64,000 nucleotides of DNA from Kumtagia sp963820075 (GTDB lineage: Bacteria > Pseudomonadota > Alphaproteobacteria > Rhizobiales > Rhizobiaceae), in assembly GCA_963820075.1 (NCBI GenBank), contig CAWFYS010000006.1:744001-808000 (forward strand). Reading direction: 5' to 3'. This document shows positions 17,876-25,354 of this stretch, piece after piece. A program made the translations under genes and the position numbers. The notes beneath the pieces were generated by a model. The model was not told where the DNA came from and ran no database searches. It saw nothing but the letters and a program-made list of their open reading frames with translations. The number at the start of each line of letters is the position of its first letter. Position 1 is the stretch's first letter.

Positions 17876-18518
17876 GACCCAGCCGAATTCGACCATGACG
17901 ACCGGGCCTCAGGACGATGCCCGGACCATGCCCCCCACCGCTGCGGGCGGCGTGACGCAAGCGGCGCAGGTCAAGAAGGCCGCGCCGAAGAGCGACTACA
18001 AGCCGGCCGACGTGTCGCCGCAACGGCGCGTCCAGCGCTCCTACTCGGTTCGCCTGTGGTCGATCCGCCATTCGCGGCTGCTCGAGTGGTTCTATGGCCG
18101 TTTCGCGGATGTCTTCCTGCTCCTGCACCCGCTGTGGAAGGGTATCGGCTATGGCCGGGTTGAGGCGCCCGTCAAATTTGTCGAGAAGCGCGTCAAAGGC
18201 ATGATGTTCGACTGCCGCATGTGCGGCCAGTGCATCCTGTCGTCGACCGGCATGTCGTGCCCGATGAACTGCCCAAAGCAGTTGCGGAACGGTCCTTGCG
18301 GCGGCGTGCGCGCCAACGGCAATTGCGAGGTCGAGCCGGACATGCCCTGCGTCTGGGTCAAGGCCTGGGAGGGCTCGCGCAACATGGTGAAGGGCGACGC
18401 CATCCTGACCGTGCAGAAGCCGGTCGACCAGTCGCTGCGTGAGACTTCGGCCTGGTTGCGCGTCACCGCGCGCGCCGCCGCCGAAAGTGAACCCACCAAG
18501 ACAGGAGCGGCGGCATGA
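17868..18518 (+). CDS. MetV-like methylenetetrahydrofolate reductase C-terminal-domain protein (Cys-rich)
   Basis: 216 residues. After a low-complexity N-terminus (about 1-55) comes the MTHFR_C domain with eight cysteines at 116, 119, 122, 131, 135, 144, 153 and 161: FDCRMCGQC, MSCPMNCPK, GPCGGVRANGNC, MPC. In acetogens MetV, a protein of this family, binds a metal or Fe-S cluster and pairs with MetF to form the MetVF reductase. Here it overlaps the metF start by 4 nt, which supports the same pairing. An alternative ATG lies 30 nt downstream. Confidence 0.85.
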   Translation: MPKTQPNSTMTTGPQDDARTMPPTAAGGVTQAAQVKKAAPKSDYKPADVSPQRRVQRSYSVRLWSIRHSRLLEWFYGRFADVFLLLHPLWKGIGYGRVEAPVKFVEKRVKGMMFDCRMCGQCILSSTGMSCPMNCPKQLRNGPCGGVRANGNCEVEPDMPCVWVKAWEGSRNMVKGDAILTVQKPVDQSLRETSAWLRVTARAAAESEPTKTGAAA

Positions 18519-19615
18519 TTGCCAGGCGCCCGTTCCAGCCCGATGAGAACCCGGCCGGCCCTCACCTGCCGCTGGAACGGTTGCCGGGCCATTCGTCGCG
18601 GGGCCGGCTGGAACGCGTGCTGCGGCGCGGCGAATTCGCGGTCACGACCGAGTTGAACCCGCCCGACAGCGCGAACCCGGAGGATGTGTACGACCGCGCG
18701 AGGATCTTCGACGGCTGGGTCGACGGCATCAACGCCGTCGATGCGTCGGGCGCCAACTGCCATATGTCGTCGGTCGGCATCTGCGCGCTGCTGACCCGCA
18801 TGGGCTATGCGCCGATCATGCAGATCGCCTGCCGCGACAAGAACCGCATCGCGATACAGGGCGACGTGCTTGGCGCGGCCGCCATGGGCGTGGCGAATCT
18901 TCTTTGTCTCACCGGCGACGGCGTGCAGGCCGGCGACCAGCCCGGCGCCAAGCCCGTCTTCGATCTCGATTCGATGTCGTTGCTCGAAACCATCCGCGTC
19001 ATGCGCGACAACGGAAAATTCCTGTCAGGACGCAAGCTCACGACGCCACCGCAGCTTTTCCTCGGCGCCGCGGTCAATCCGTTCGCGCCGCCATTCGATT
19101 TCCGCCCGATCCATTTCGGCAAGAAGATCGCCGCCGGCGCCCAGTTCGTGCAGAGCCAGTATTGCTTCGACGTTCCGATGTTCCGCAGCTTCATGGAGCG
19201 GGCGCGCGACCTCGGCCATACGGAAAATTGCTTCGTCCTTTGTGGCGTCGGGCCGCTGGCGTCGGCCAAGACCGCGAAGTGGATCCGCTCCAATGTGCCG
19301 GGCATCCACATTCCTGATGCGATCATCCGGCGGCTGGAAGGCGCCCAGGACCAGAAGAAGGAAGGCAAGCGGCTCTGCATCGATATCATCAACGAGGTCA
19401 AGGAGATCCCCGGCGTCTCCGGCGTGCATGTGATGGCCTACCGCCAGGAGGAGTATGTTGCCGAGATCGTCGATGAATCAGGCGTGCTGAAGGGCCGCAA
19501 ACCCTGGAAGCGCGAATCGCGGGCCGACGACCGGTTGGTTGCCGACCGGCTCGACCACATCCTTCACGACGATATCACCGAAACCCAGGTCGACATGGTG
19601 AAAGTCGCGCACTGA
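18515..19615 (+). CDS. metF: Methylenetetrahydrofolate reductase, MetF family
   Basis: 366 residues, about 70 longer than E. coli MetF, mainly through an N-terminal extension. The flavin/folate TIM barrel is recognisable: FAVTTELNPPDSAN with the catalytic Glu46, SSVGICALLTRMGYAPIMQI, GVANLLCLTGDG, and GAQFVQSQYCFDV. The enzyme interconverts 5-methyl- and 5,10-methylene-THF using FAD. Its start overlaps the stop of the MetV-like gene (ATGA). In this operon it probably works in the oxidative direction, turning methyl-THF from the corrinoid pathway into methylene-THF (inference). Whether a second biosynthetic MetF exists elsewhere cannot be seen. Confidence 0.9.
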   Translation: MIARRPFQPDENPAGPHLPLERLPGHSSRGRLERVLRRGEFAVTTELNPPDSANPEDVYDRARIFDGWVDGINAVDASGANCHMSSVGICALLTRMGYAPIMQIACRDKNRIAIQGDVLGAAAMGVANLLCLTGDGVQAGDQPGAKPVFDLDSMSLLETIRVMRDNGKFLSGRKLTTPPQLFLGAAVNPFAPPFDFRPIHFGKKIAAGAQFVQSQYCFDVPMFRSFMERARDLGHTENCFVLCGVGPLASAKTAKWIRSNVPGIHIPDAIIRRLEGAQDQKKEGKRLCIDIINEVKEIPGVSGVHVMAYRQEEYVAEIVDESGVLKGRKPWKRESRADDRLVADRLDHILHDDITETQVDMVKVAH

Positions 19616-19685
19616 GCGCGGACAGATCGCTTGATCCCTATCGAACAACGACATAAAGAAATCCTTATATCCCACGGAGAACTCC

Positions 19686-20651
19686 ATGACCCGCACGATC
19701 GTCGCCTCGGCGACCAGGGAAATCATAATCGGCTTCGACCAGCCCTTCTGCGTCATCGGAGAGCGGATCAACCCGACCGGCCGCAAGAAACTCGCGGCCG
19801 AAATGGTGGCCGGCAATTTCGAAACGGTCATCAGGGACGCGCTCGAACAGGCGGCGGCCGGCGCGACCATGCTCGACGTGAATGCCGGCGTCACCGCGGT
19901 CGACCCTAACGCCACCGAACCGGCACTGCTCGTTCAGACGCTCGGGATCGTGCAGAACCTCGTCGACCTTCCTCTGTCGATCGACAGTTCGGTCACGGCG
20001 GCGATCGAGGCCGCGCTGAAGGTCGCCAAGGGCCGTCCACTGGTCAACTCGGTGACTGGCGAGGAGGAAAAGCTGGAGGCCATCCTGCCGCTGGTCAAGA
20101 AATACAACGTGCCGGTCGTCGCCATTTCCAATGACGAGACCGGCATTTCCATGGACCCGGACGTTCGCTTCGCCGTCGCCAAGAAGATCGTCGAGCGCGC
20201 CGCCGACTATGGCATTCCGGCGCATGACGTGGTTGTCGACCCGCTGGTCATGCCGATCGGCGCGCTGGGCGATGCCGGCCGCCAGGTCTTTGCGCTGCTG
20301 CGCCGCCTGCGCGAGGAACTCAAGGTCAATACGACCTGCGGCCTCTCCAACATTTCCTTCGGCCTGCCGCACCGTCATGGCATCAACGGCGCTTTCATTC
20401 CGATGGTGATCGGCGCCGGCATGACGTCGGCGATCATGAATCCCTGCCGTCCGCAGGAAATGGAGGCGGTGCGTGGCGCCAATGTGCTGAACGGCACCGA
20501 CGAGCACTGCACGACGTGGATCAAGACCTACAAGGATTACAAGCCGGGCGAGCACGCCGCCCCGGCCCCTGTGGCGGTGACGGCTCCGGGTGAAGCCGCT
20601 GCCGGCGGCCGCAGGCGCGGCGGCCGCGAGGCTCGCATGGCGAGAGGGTAA
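19686..20651 (+). CDS. Methyltetrahydrofolate:corrinoid methyltransferase (pterin-binding/DHPS-like)
   Basis: 321 residues. A pterin-binding TIM barrel of the AcsE/MtgA/MtvA type: GERINPTGRKKLA, GATMLDVNAGV, LPLSIDSS, NSVTGEEEK, and AISNDETG in the positions expected for folate contact. It is distinct from FolP in lacking the PABA-site motifs and in operon context. It transfers the methyl group from the methylated corrinoid protein to THF. The C-terminal tail of about 35 residues is Ala/Pro/Arg/Gly-rich. CGGAGA precedes the ATG, and the gap to metF is 70 nt. Confidence 0.9.
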   Translation: MTRTIVASATREIIIGFDQPFCVIGERINPTGRKKLAAEMVAGNFETVIRDALEQAAAGATMLDVNAGVTAVDPNATEPALLVQTLGIVQNLVDLPLSIDSSVTAAIEAALKVAKGRPLVNSVTGEEEKLEAILPLVKKYNVPVVAISNDETGISMDPDVRFAVAKKIVERAADYGIPAHDVVVDPLVMPIGALGDAGRQVFALLRRLREELKVNTTCGLSNISFGLPHRHGINGAFIPMVIGAGMTSAIMNPCRPQEMEAVRGANVLNGTDEHCTTWIKTYKDYKPGEHAAPAPVAVTAPGEAAAGGRRRGGREARMARG

Positions 20652-20675
20652 TGATGGTCTGGGCTCAGGCGATCC

Positions 20676-20808
20676 CTTCTCCCCGTACACGGAGAGAAGG
20701 TGGCCCGCACGGCCGGATGAGGGGCACTACCCGCTCCTCAAGGCTCGCGCCGCCCCTCATCTGCCTGCCGGCATCTTCTTACCGTAAACGCCGGTAAGCG
20801 GGGAGAAG
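20676..20808. repeat. Palindromic intergenic repeat inside the one-carbon operon
   Basis: Contains CTTCTCC/GGAGAGAAG hairpin halves, GATGAGGGGC with its inverse GCCCCTCAT, and a terminal GGGGAGAAG pairing with the leading CTTCTCCCC. It belongs to the same loose group as the repeats at 30290 and 45340. In the mRNA it would fold between the methyltransferase and activator cistrons. Confidence 0.6.
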
Positions 20809-20818
20809 AAGGCTGATC

Positions 20819-22879
20819 ATGAATTCTCCCGCCAATATCACCGACCCCCTCGTTCTTTTCATGCCGTCCGGCAAGCGCGGGCGGTTTCCGATCGGCACGC
20901 CGGTTCTCGACGCCGCGCGCTCGCTCGGCGTCTATGTCGAGAGCGTGTGCGGCGGACGCGCCACCTGCGGCCGCTGCCAGGTGGAGGTGCAGGAAGGCAG
21001 TTTCGCCAAGCACAAGATCGTCTCCTCCAACGACCACATTTCGCCGCGCGGCCCCAAGGAGGAGCGCTACGACCGCGTTCGCGGTCTGCCGGAGAAGCGC
21101 CGCCTCTCGTGCTCGTCGACCATCCAGGGCGATCTCGTCATAGACGTGCCGCAGGACACGGTGGTCAATGCCCAGGTGGTGCGCAAGGCGGCGAGCGACC
21201 GGGTCATCGAGCGCAACGCCGCCGTGCAGATGTGCTACGTCGAGGTCGATGAGCCCGACATGCACAAGCCGCTCGGCGATCTCGAACGCATGAAGGCGGT
21301 GCTGGCGAAGGATTGGGGCTGGAAGGATCTGCGCGTCGCGCAGTACCTCATTCCCCAGGTGCAGGGCATCCTGCGCAAGGGAAACTGGGGCGTCACCGCC
21401 GCGATCCACAAGGACATGGAATATTCGCGCGCTACGATGATCGCGCTTTACCCCGGGCTCAAGAACGAGGCCTACGGCATCGCCTGCGACATCGGCTCGA
21501 CCACCATTGCCATGCATCTGGTATCGCTGCTTTCGGGCCGTATAGTCGCCTCCTCGGGCGCGTCCAACCCGCAGATCCGCTTCGGCGAGGATCTGATGAG
21601 CCGCGTTTCATATGTCATGATGAATCCCGACGGCCGCGAGGCGATGACGAAGGCCGTGCGCGACGCCGTCAACATGCTGATCGGCAAGGTTTGCGAGGAA
21701 GGCGGCGTTGACCGCCACGACATTTTCGACTGTGTATTCGTCGGAAATCCGATCATGCACCACCTCTTCCTCGGCATCGACCCGACGGAACTCGGCCAGG
21801 CGCCTTTCGCCCTCGCCGTCTCCGGCGCGGTGCAGGGCTGGACGAGCGAGATCGGCATCGACATCAACCGCGGCGCGCGCTTCTACACGCTGCCCTGCAT
21901 AGCCGGCCATGTCGGCGCCGACGCCGCGGGCGCAACCTTGTCCGAGGGCCCGTACAGGCAAAACCGAATGATGCTGCTGGTCGATGTCGGCACCAACGCC
22001 GAGATCGTGCTCGGCAACAAGAACCGCGTCGTTGCCGCGTCTTCGCCAACAGGACCGGCCTTCGAGGGCGCCGAAATCTCCTCCGGCCAGCGCGCGGCCC
22101 CCGGCGCAATCGAGCGCGTGCGCATCGACCCTGAGTCGCTTGAGCCGAAATACCGGGTGATCGGCGTCGACAAATGGTCGGACGAGGAAGGCTTCGAGGA
22201 GGCGGCCTACGCCACCGGCGTCACCGGTATCTGCGGGTCGGCCATCATCGAGGTTGTCGCTGAAATGTATCTGGCAGGCATCATCTCGGAGGACGGTGTC
22301 GTCGACGGCGAACTTGCGGCAAAAACTCCCCGCATCTTCCAGAACGGCCGTACCTTCTCCTACCTGCTGCGTGATGGCGACCAGAAGATCACCGTTACCC
22401 AGAACGACATACGCGCCATCCAACTCGCCAAGGCCGCGCTCTATGCGGGCGTAAAGCTGCTGATGGAAAAGCAAGGCGTCGAGACGGTGGATACGATCCG
22501 GTTTGCCGGCGCCTTTGGCTCTTTCATCGATCCGAAATACGCAATGGTGCTGGGCCTGATCCCCGACTGCGACCTTTCGGAAGTGAAAGCGGTGGGAAAC
22601 GCCGCCGGCACCGGCGCGCTGATGGCGCTGCTCAATCGCAACCACCGCCGCGAGATCGAGAAGGAAGTCGCAAGGATCGAGAAGATCGAGACGGCGCTGG
22701 AACCGCATTTCCAGCAGCTTTTCATCGACGCCATGGCGCTGCCAAACAAGGTCGACCCCTTCCCCAAGCTCAACGAGCAGGTGAAGTTGCCGCCGCGCAA
22801 ATCCATCGACGCAGCGAGCGGCGAAGCCGGCCCTCGCCGCCGTTCCCGCGAGGAGCGCGCGGCACGGCGTAGCCGGTAG
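20819..22879 (+). CDS. RACo-like corrinoid activation protein (2Fe-2S plus ASKHA ATPase)
   Basis: 686 residues. An N-terminal plant-type [2Fe-2S] domain has Cys44, Cys50, Cys53 (VCGGRATCGRC) and Cys98; a middle domain follows; then an actin/Hsp70-type ATPase core begins at IACDIGSTTIAMHL (about 221-234) with LLVDVGTNAEIVLG, SSPTGPAFEGAEIS and IRFAGAFGSF. The layout is that of RACo and RamQ-like activators, which reduce inactive Co(II) corrinoid to Co(I) in an ATP-dependent way. The C-terminus is Arg-rich. Being last in the operon, it most likely maintains the corrinoid protein encoded at 12643-13338. Confidence 0.9.
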   Translation: MNSPANITDPLVLFMPSGKRGRFPIGTPVLDAARSLGVYVESVCGGRATCGRCQVEVQEGSFAKHKIVSSNDHISPRGPKEERYDRVRGLPEKRRLSCSSTIQGDLVIDVPQDTVVNAQVVRKAASDRVIERNAAVQMCYVEVDEPDMHKPLGDLERMKAVLAKDWGWKDLRVAQYLIPQVQGILRKGNWGVTAAIHKDMEYSRATMIALYPGLKNEAYGIACDIGSTTIAMHLVSLLSGRIVASSGASNPQIRFGEDLMSRVSYVMMNPDGREAMTKAVRDAVNMLIGKVCEEGGVDRHDIFDCVFVGNPIMHHLFLGIDPTELGQAPFALAVSGAVQGWTSEIGIDINRGARFYTLPCIAGHVGADAAGATLSEGPYRQNRMMLLVDVGTNAEIVLGNKNRVVAASSPTGPAFEGAEISSGQRAAPGAIERVRIDPESLEPKYRVIGVDKWSDEEGFEEAAYATGVTGICGSAIIEVVAEMYLAGIISEDGVVDGELAAKTPRIFQNGRTFSYLLRDGDQKITVTQNDIRAIQLAKAALYAGVKLLMEKQGVETVDTIRFAGAFGSFIDPKYAMVLGLIPDCDLSEVKAVGNAAGTGALMALLNRNHRREIEKEVARIEKIETALEPHFQQLFIDAMALPNKVDPFPKLNEQVKLPPRKSIDAASGEAGPRRRSREERAARRSR

Positions 22880-23073
22880 CCCGGCTCTGGGATTGCGTCG
22901 GCGGCCTGGCAATGGCCTTCCAGGTCGTTTGTGTACAAATGTTTCCGGATCGGCCCGTTCCTTGAAATGAAAACGCTCGCCGGAAGCATCGGGACGAAAC
23001 AAAAAGCTGCCATACCTCCGTCCGCGGGTCGCCTTACGAAAGAGCGGCCGCTGCCCGCGAAAGGAGGTTAAGA

Positions 23074-23259
23074 ATGTCGATTTTCGATGATATCGGCCGG
23101 TTCGGCGCCACGCTCCGGATCGCGCGTCAAAACCGGCGGGCGCTTCGCGAGATGAACGCGCTCCCACCCGAACTGCACAAGGATATCGGCTGGCCCGCGA
23201 GCCCCGAGGCTCGCGCCGCGCTCAATGTGCGCAACAAATATTGGGAAGCGCTTCGGTAG
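23074..23259 (+). CDS. DUF1127 protein
   Basis: 61 residues starting MSIFDDIGRFGATLRIARQN and containing ALREMNALPPELHKDIGWP, the DUF1127 pattern of an Arg-rich amphipathic helix followed by KDIG(W). A strong AAAGGAGG lies 7 nt upstream. Small DUF1127 proteins in alphaproteobacteria are linked to RNA binding and phosphate or stress responses, but this copy has no assigned role. A paralogue lies at 24470-24655 on the other side of the LysR gene. Confidence 0.85.
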   Translation: MSIFDDIGRFGATLRIARQNRRALREMNALPPELHKDIGWPASPEARAALNVRNKYWEALR

Positions 23260-23269
23260 GCTCAAAGCG

Positions 23270-23297
23270 GCGATCGGTTTCGACAGAAGCCGATCGC
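23270..23297. terminator. Hairpin between convergent genes, possible bidirectional terminator
   Basis: GCGATCGG (23270-23277) and CCGATCGC (23290-23297) form a perfect 8-bp stem with a 12-nt loop between the DUF1127 gene and the convergent LysR gene. There is no T-run, so termination is uncertain. Confidence 0.4.
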
Positions 23298-23340
23298 TAC
23301 GCGGATCGCACCGGTTTCCAAGTCCCGGCGACCAGACCGG

Positions 23341-24240
23341 TCAGAACCTGCCCGTCTCCTTGAACACCTGGAAGGTCGCGCGGATGTGATCGGCAACGGC
23401 TTTAACCGGCGCGCTGGCCTCGGGCGCCACGATCATCGCGAGGCTGTAATTTCCGATCTCGGGCATGCCGTTCTTGGGGCCGAGCTCGACCATGTCGTTG
23501 CCGAGAAACGATTTCGGCAGCGGCGCAACCGCCAGATCGGCCTGGATGGCCGCACGCTGGCCGGCCGTATGGGCGCTCATATAGGCGACGCGGTAGCTGC
23601 GGCCTTCGCGGCCGAGCGCCTCGAGCGCGCCGGCGCGCCAGGCGCAGCCCTCTTCCCACAGGGACACGGGCAGCGGCTCGCGCATATGCGCGCACCCCCC
23701 CTTGGCGCCCGCCCAGACGATCGGCTCGGTGAGCAGGACCTCGGCGCCCAGCGCGCTGGTCTTATAGGAGTTGGTGAGCAGGGTTATGTCGAGCGCGCGG
23801 TCGTCCATGCGCCGACGCAGGTTGATGCTCTGGTCTATCGTAACATCGACCGCGATCGAAGGATGCGACTGGGCAAAGCGTTTCAGCACATGCGGCAGGA
23901 CACGCTCGCCGTAGTCGTCGGGCGAGCCAAGCCGCACGATGCCGACGATATCGGGAACGATGAACTTCGAAACGGCTTCCCGATTGATGGCGAGCAATCG
24001 CCGGGCGTAGCCGAGCAGCATCTCGCCGTCCGTCGTCAGCGTTACCGAGCGGGCATCGCGGGTAAAGACGGAGCGGCCGAGAATATCCTCCAGCTTCTTG
24101 ATCTGCATGGAGACGGCTGACGGCGTACGGAACACAGCCGTGGCGGCGATGGTGAAGCTGCCGGTCTCGGCGATCGCCACGAAAGTGCGCAGCACGTCGA
24201 GATCCAGCAGAGGGAGCGGGTGGTTGAGCGGGGCGTTCAT
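23341..24240 (-). CDS. LysR-family transcriptional regulator
   Basis: 299 residues starting MNAPLNHPLPLLDLDVLRTF. The winged helix-turn-helix (FTIAATAVFRTPSAVSMQIK, then LEDILGRSVFTRDARSVTLT) is followed by a periplasmic-binding-like effector domain (GIVRLGSPDDYGERVLPHV onward). The subgroup resembles LrhA. It is divergent from the second DUF1127 gene and converges on the first, so it is a candidate regulator of both. A start 12 codons upstream (24276) is possible, but family resemblance begins at 24240. Confidence 0.87.
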   Translation of the reverse strand: MNAPLNHPLPLLDLDVLRTFVAIAETGSFTIAATAVFRTPSAVSMQIKKLEDILGRSVFTRDARSVTLTTDGEMLLGYARRLLAINREAVSKFIVPDIVGIVRLGSPDDYGERVLPHVLKRFAQSHPSIAVDVTIDQSINLRRRMDDRALDITLLTNSYKTSALGAEVLLTEPIVWAGAKGGCAHMREPLPVSLWEEGCAWRAGALEALGREGRSYRVAYMSAHTAGQRAAIQADLAVAPLPKSFLGNDMVELGPKNGMPEIGNYSLAMIVAPEASAPVKAVADHIRATFQVFKETGRF

Positions 24241-24265
24241 CTGTGTCGGTCCGTTCAATAATTCT

Positions 24266-24278
24266 GATTGGAGCAATC
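24266..24278. promoter_or_regulatory. Candidate operator in the LysR/DUF1127 divergent region
   Basis: GATTG-GAG-CAATC is a perfect 5-bp inverted repeat just upstream of the LysR start; GATTG occurs again at 24293. A LysR autoregulatory site would lie here, but the palindrome is short and could be chance. Confidence 0.3.
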
Positions 24279-24469
24279 ACTTCATTTCGTTTGATTGAAC
24301 ATGAGAATGGCGCGATAGTCAACACCGTGGAAGGCGGCGAACTTGTCATCCTGACAATCTCCGCCGGAACGAAAACCGAAACCGAGGTCGATCAAGGGTT
24401 CGCGGGCCAATGGCGCGCGATAACGGTCCCGCTCATTCATCGGCTCGGCCACACGCGAAGGAGGAAGAT

Positions 24470-24655
24470 ATGTCCGTCTTTTCTGCTATCGGCCGCATCG
24501 CCGCCGAATATAGCGCAGCGCGCACGCGGTATCTCACCGAACGCCAGGTTCGGTCGTTGCCGTTTGAAATCCAGAAGGACATCGGTTGGCCGGATGTCTA
24601 TCAGCGGCGGCCGAATACGCGCACGCCAATTGGCACATGGGCGGGAGACCGCTGA
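24470..24655 (+). CDS. DUF1127 protein
   Basis: 61 residues, MSVFSAIGRIAAEYSAARTR and QVRSLPFEIQKDIGWP, parallel to the protein at 23074-23259 (both carry the KDIGWP core). AAGGAGG is placed about 7 nt ahead of the ATG. It is divergent from the LysR gene and is followed by a good terminator, so it forms a one-gene transcript. Confidence 0.85.
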   Translation: MSVFSAIGRIAAEYSAARTRYLTERQVRSLPFEIQKDIGWPDVYQRRPNTRTPIGTWAGDR

Positions 24656-24673
24656 CCGTGTGTATTCAGCAAT

Positions 24674-24710
24674 AGCCCGCCGTCACTCGATGGCGGCGGG
24701 CTTTCGGTTG
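24674..24710 (+). terminator. Rho-independent terminator after the second DUF1127 gene
   Basis: AGCCCGCCG (24674-24682) pairs with CGGCGGGCT (24694-24702) across an 11-nt loop, followed by TTCGGTTGTTT. It starts 18 nt after the stop codon. The remaining 270 bp up to 24981 is AT-richer and shows no recognised gene. Confidence 0.78.
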
Positions 24711-24981
24711 TTTCCGTCCTCCCACAGTCATGCACCGGCAGCATGGCACGTCTGATCCGGCTGCATGCTCCGCTGGGAGCTGCAGGCAAATAGATGATTT
24801 TATTACGCTTTGTCCAACAGCCTTCACCGCCCAAAAGGCGATGTCGCTTTTAACGCCAAGCGCTTCGTTTTTTCAGCTTCAGAATAATCAAATCACACCT
24901 ATATCCGCGTCATCAACGAGATGCCCCACTCCTAACCCCAGCGAAGGCACCCCGTGTAAACCCACTGCATGGAGCCGTCTC

Positions 24982-25119
24982 ATGAAATTCCTCTCCCGCC
25001 TCTTCTCCCGCAACCGCGACATGAACCTGACGACCGCCCTGGAGCGCCAGCGGCTTGGACGCACCATGCCCGGCCAGTCCGGCGCCGTCGCCGCTGCCCG
25101 TCTCGGTTTCGTAGCCTGA
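24982..25119 (+). CDS. Small basic hypothetical protein
   Basis: 45 residues, MKFLSRLFSRNRDMNLTTAL, then ERQRLGRTMPGQSGAVAAAR. An Arg-rich amphipathic start could associate with membrane or nucleic acid. GGAG lies 7 nt before the ATG and a strong terminator lies 44 nt after the stop, which makes a short independent transcript plausible. No family is recognised, and it could still be a non-coding RNA instead. Confidence 0.45.
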   Translation: MKFLSRLFSRNRDMNLTTALERQRLGRTMPGQSGAVAAARLGFVA

Positions 25120-25162
25120 ATTCGACCACGGCCCGGTTGGGCCGTCATAATCCGGCTCCCTA

Positions 25163-25199
25163 GGACCGCGCTGTTCGATCGGCGCGGTTCTTTGTTTTT
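25163..25199 (+). terminator. Rho-independent terminator
   Basis: GACCGCGCTG (25164-25173) pairs with CGGCGCGGTT (25180-25189) around TTCGAT, including two G-U pairs, and is followed by CTTTGTTTTT. It closes the transcript of the small gene at 24982-25119. Confidence 0.8.
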
Positions 25200-25354
25200 G
25201 GCCTCGAAGCACACCAACTACTCGCTCACCCTTTATCGCGGAGCGGGTTTGCGATCGTCTCGCCTTGCGATGCATTGACAGCGGCGCATTTTCCTGATGT
25301 CGCTGTGCTGATAGCGACATCAGTGTCGCAATCTCAGGCTCGTGCGAGGTTTCC

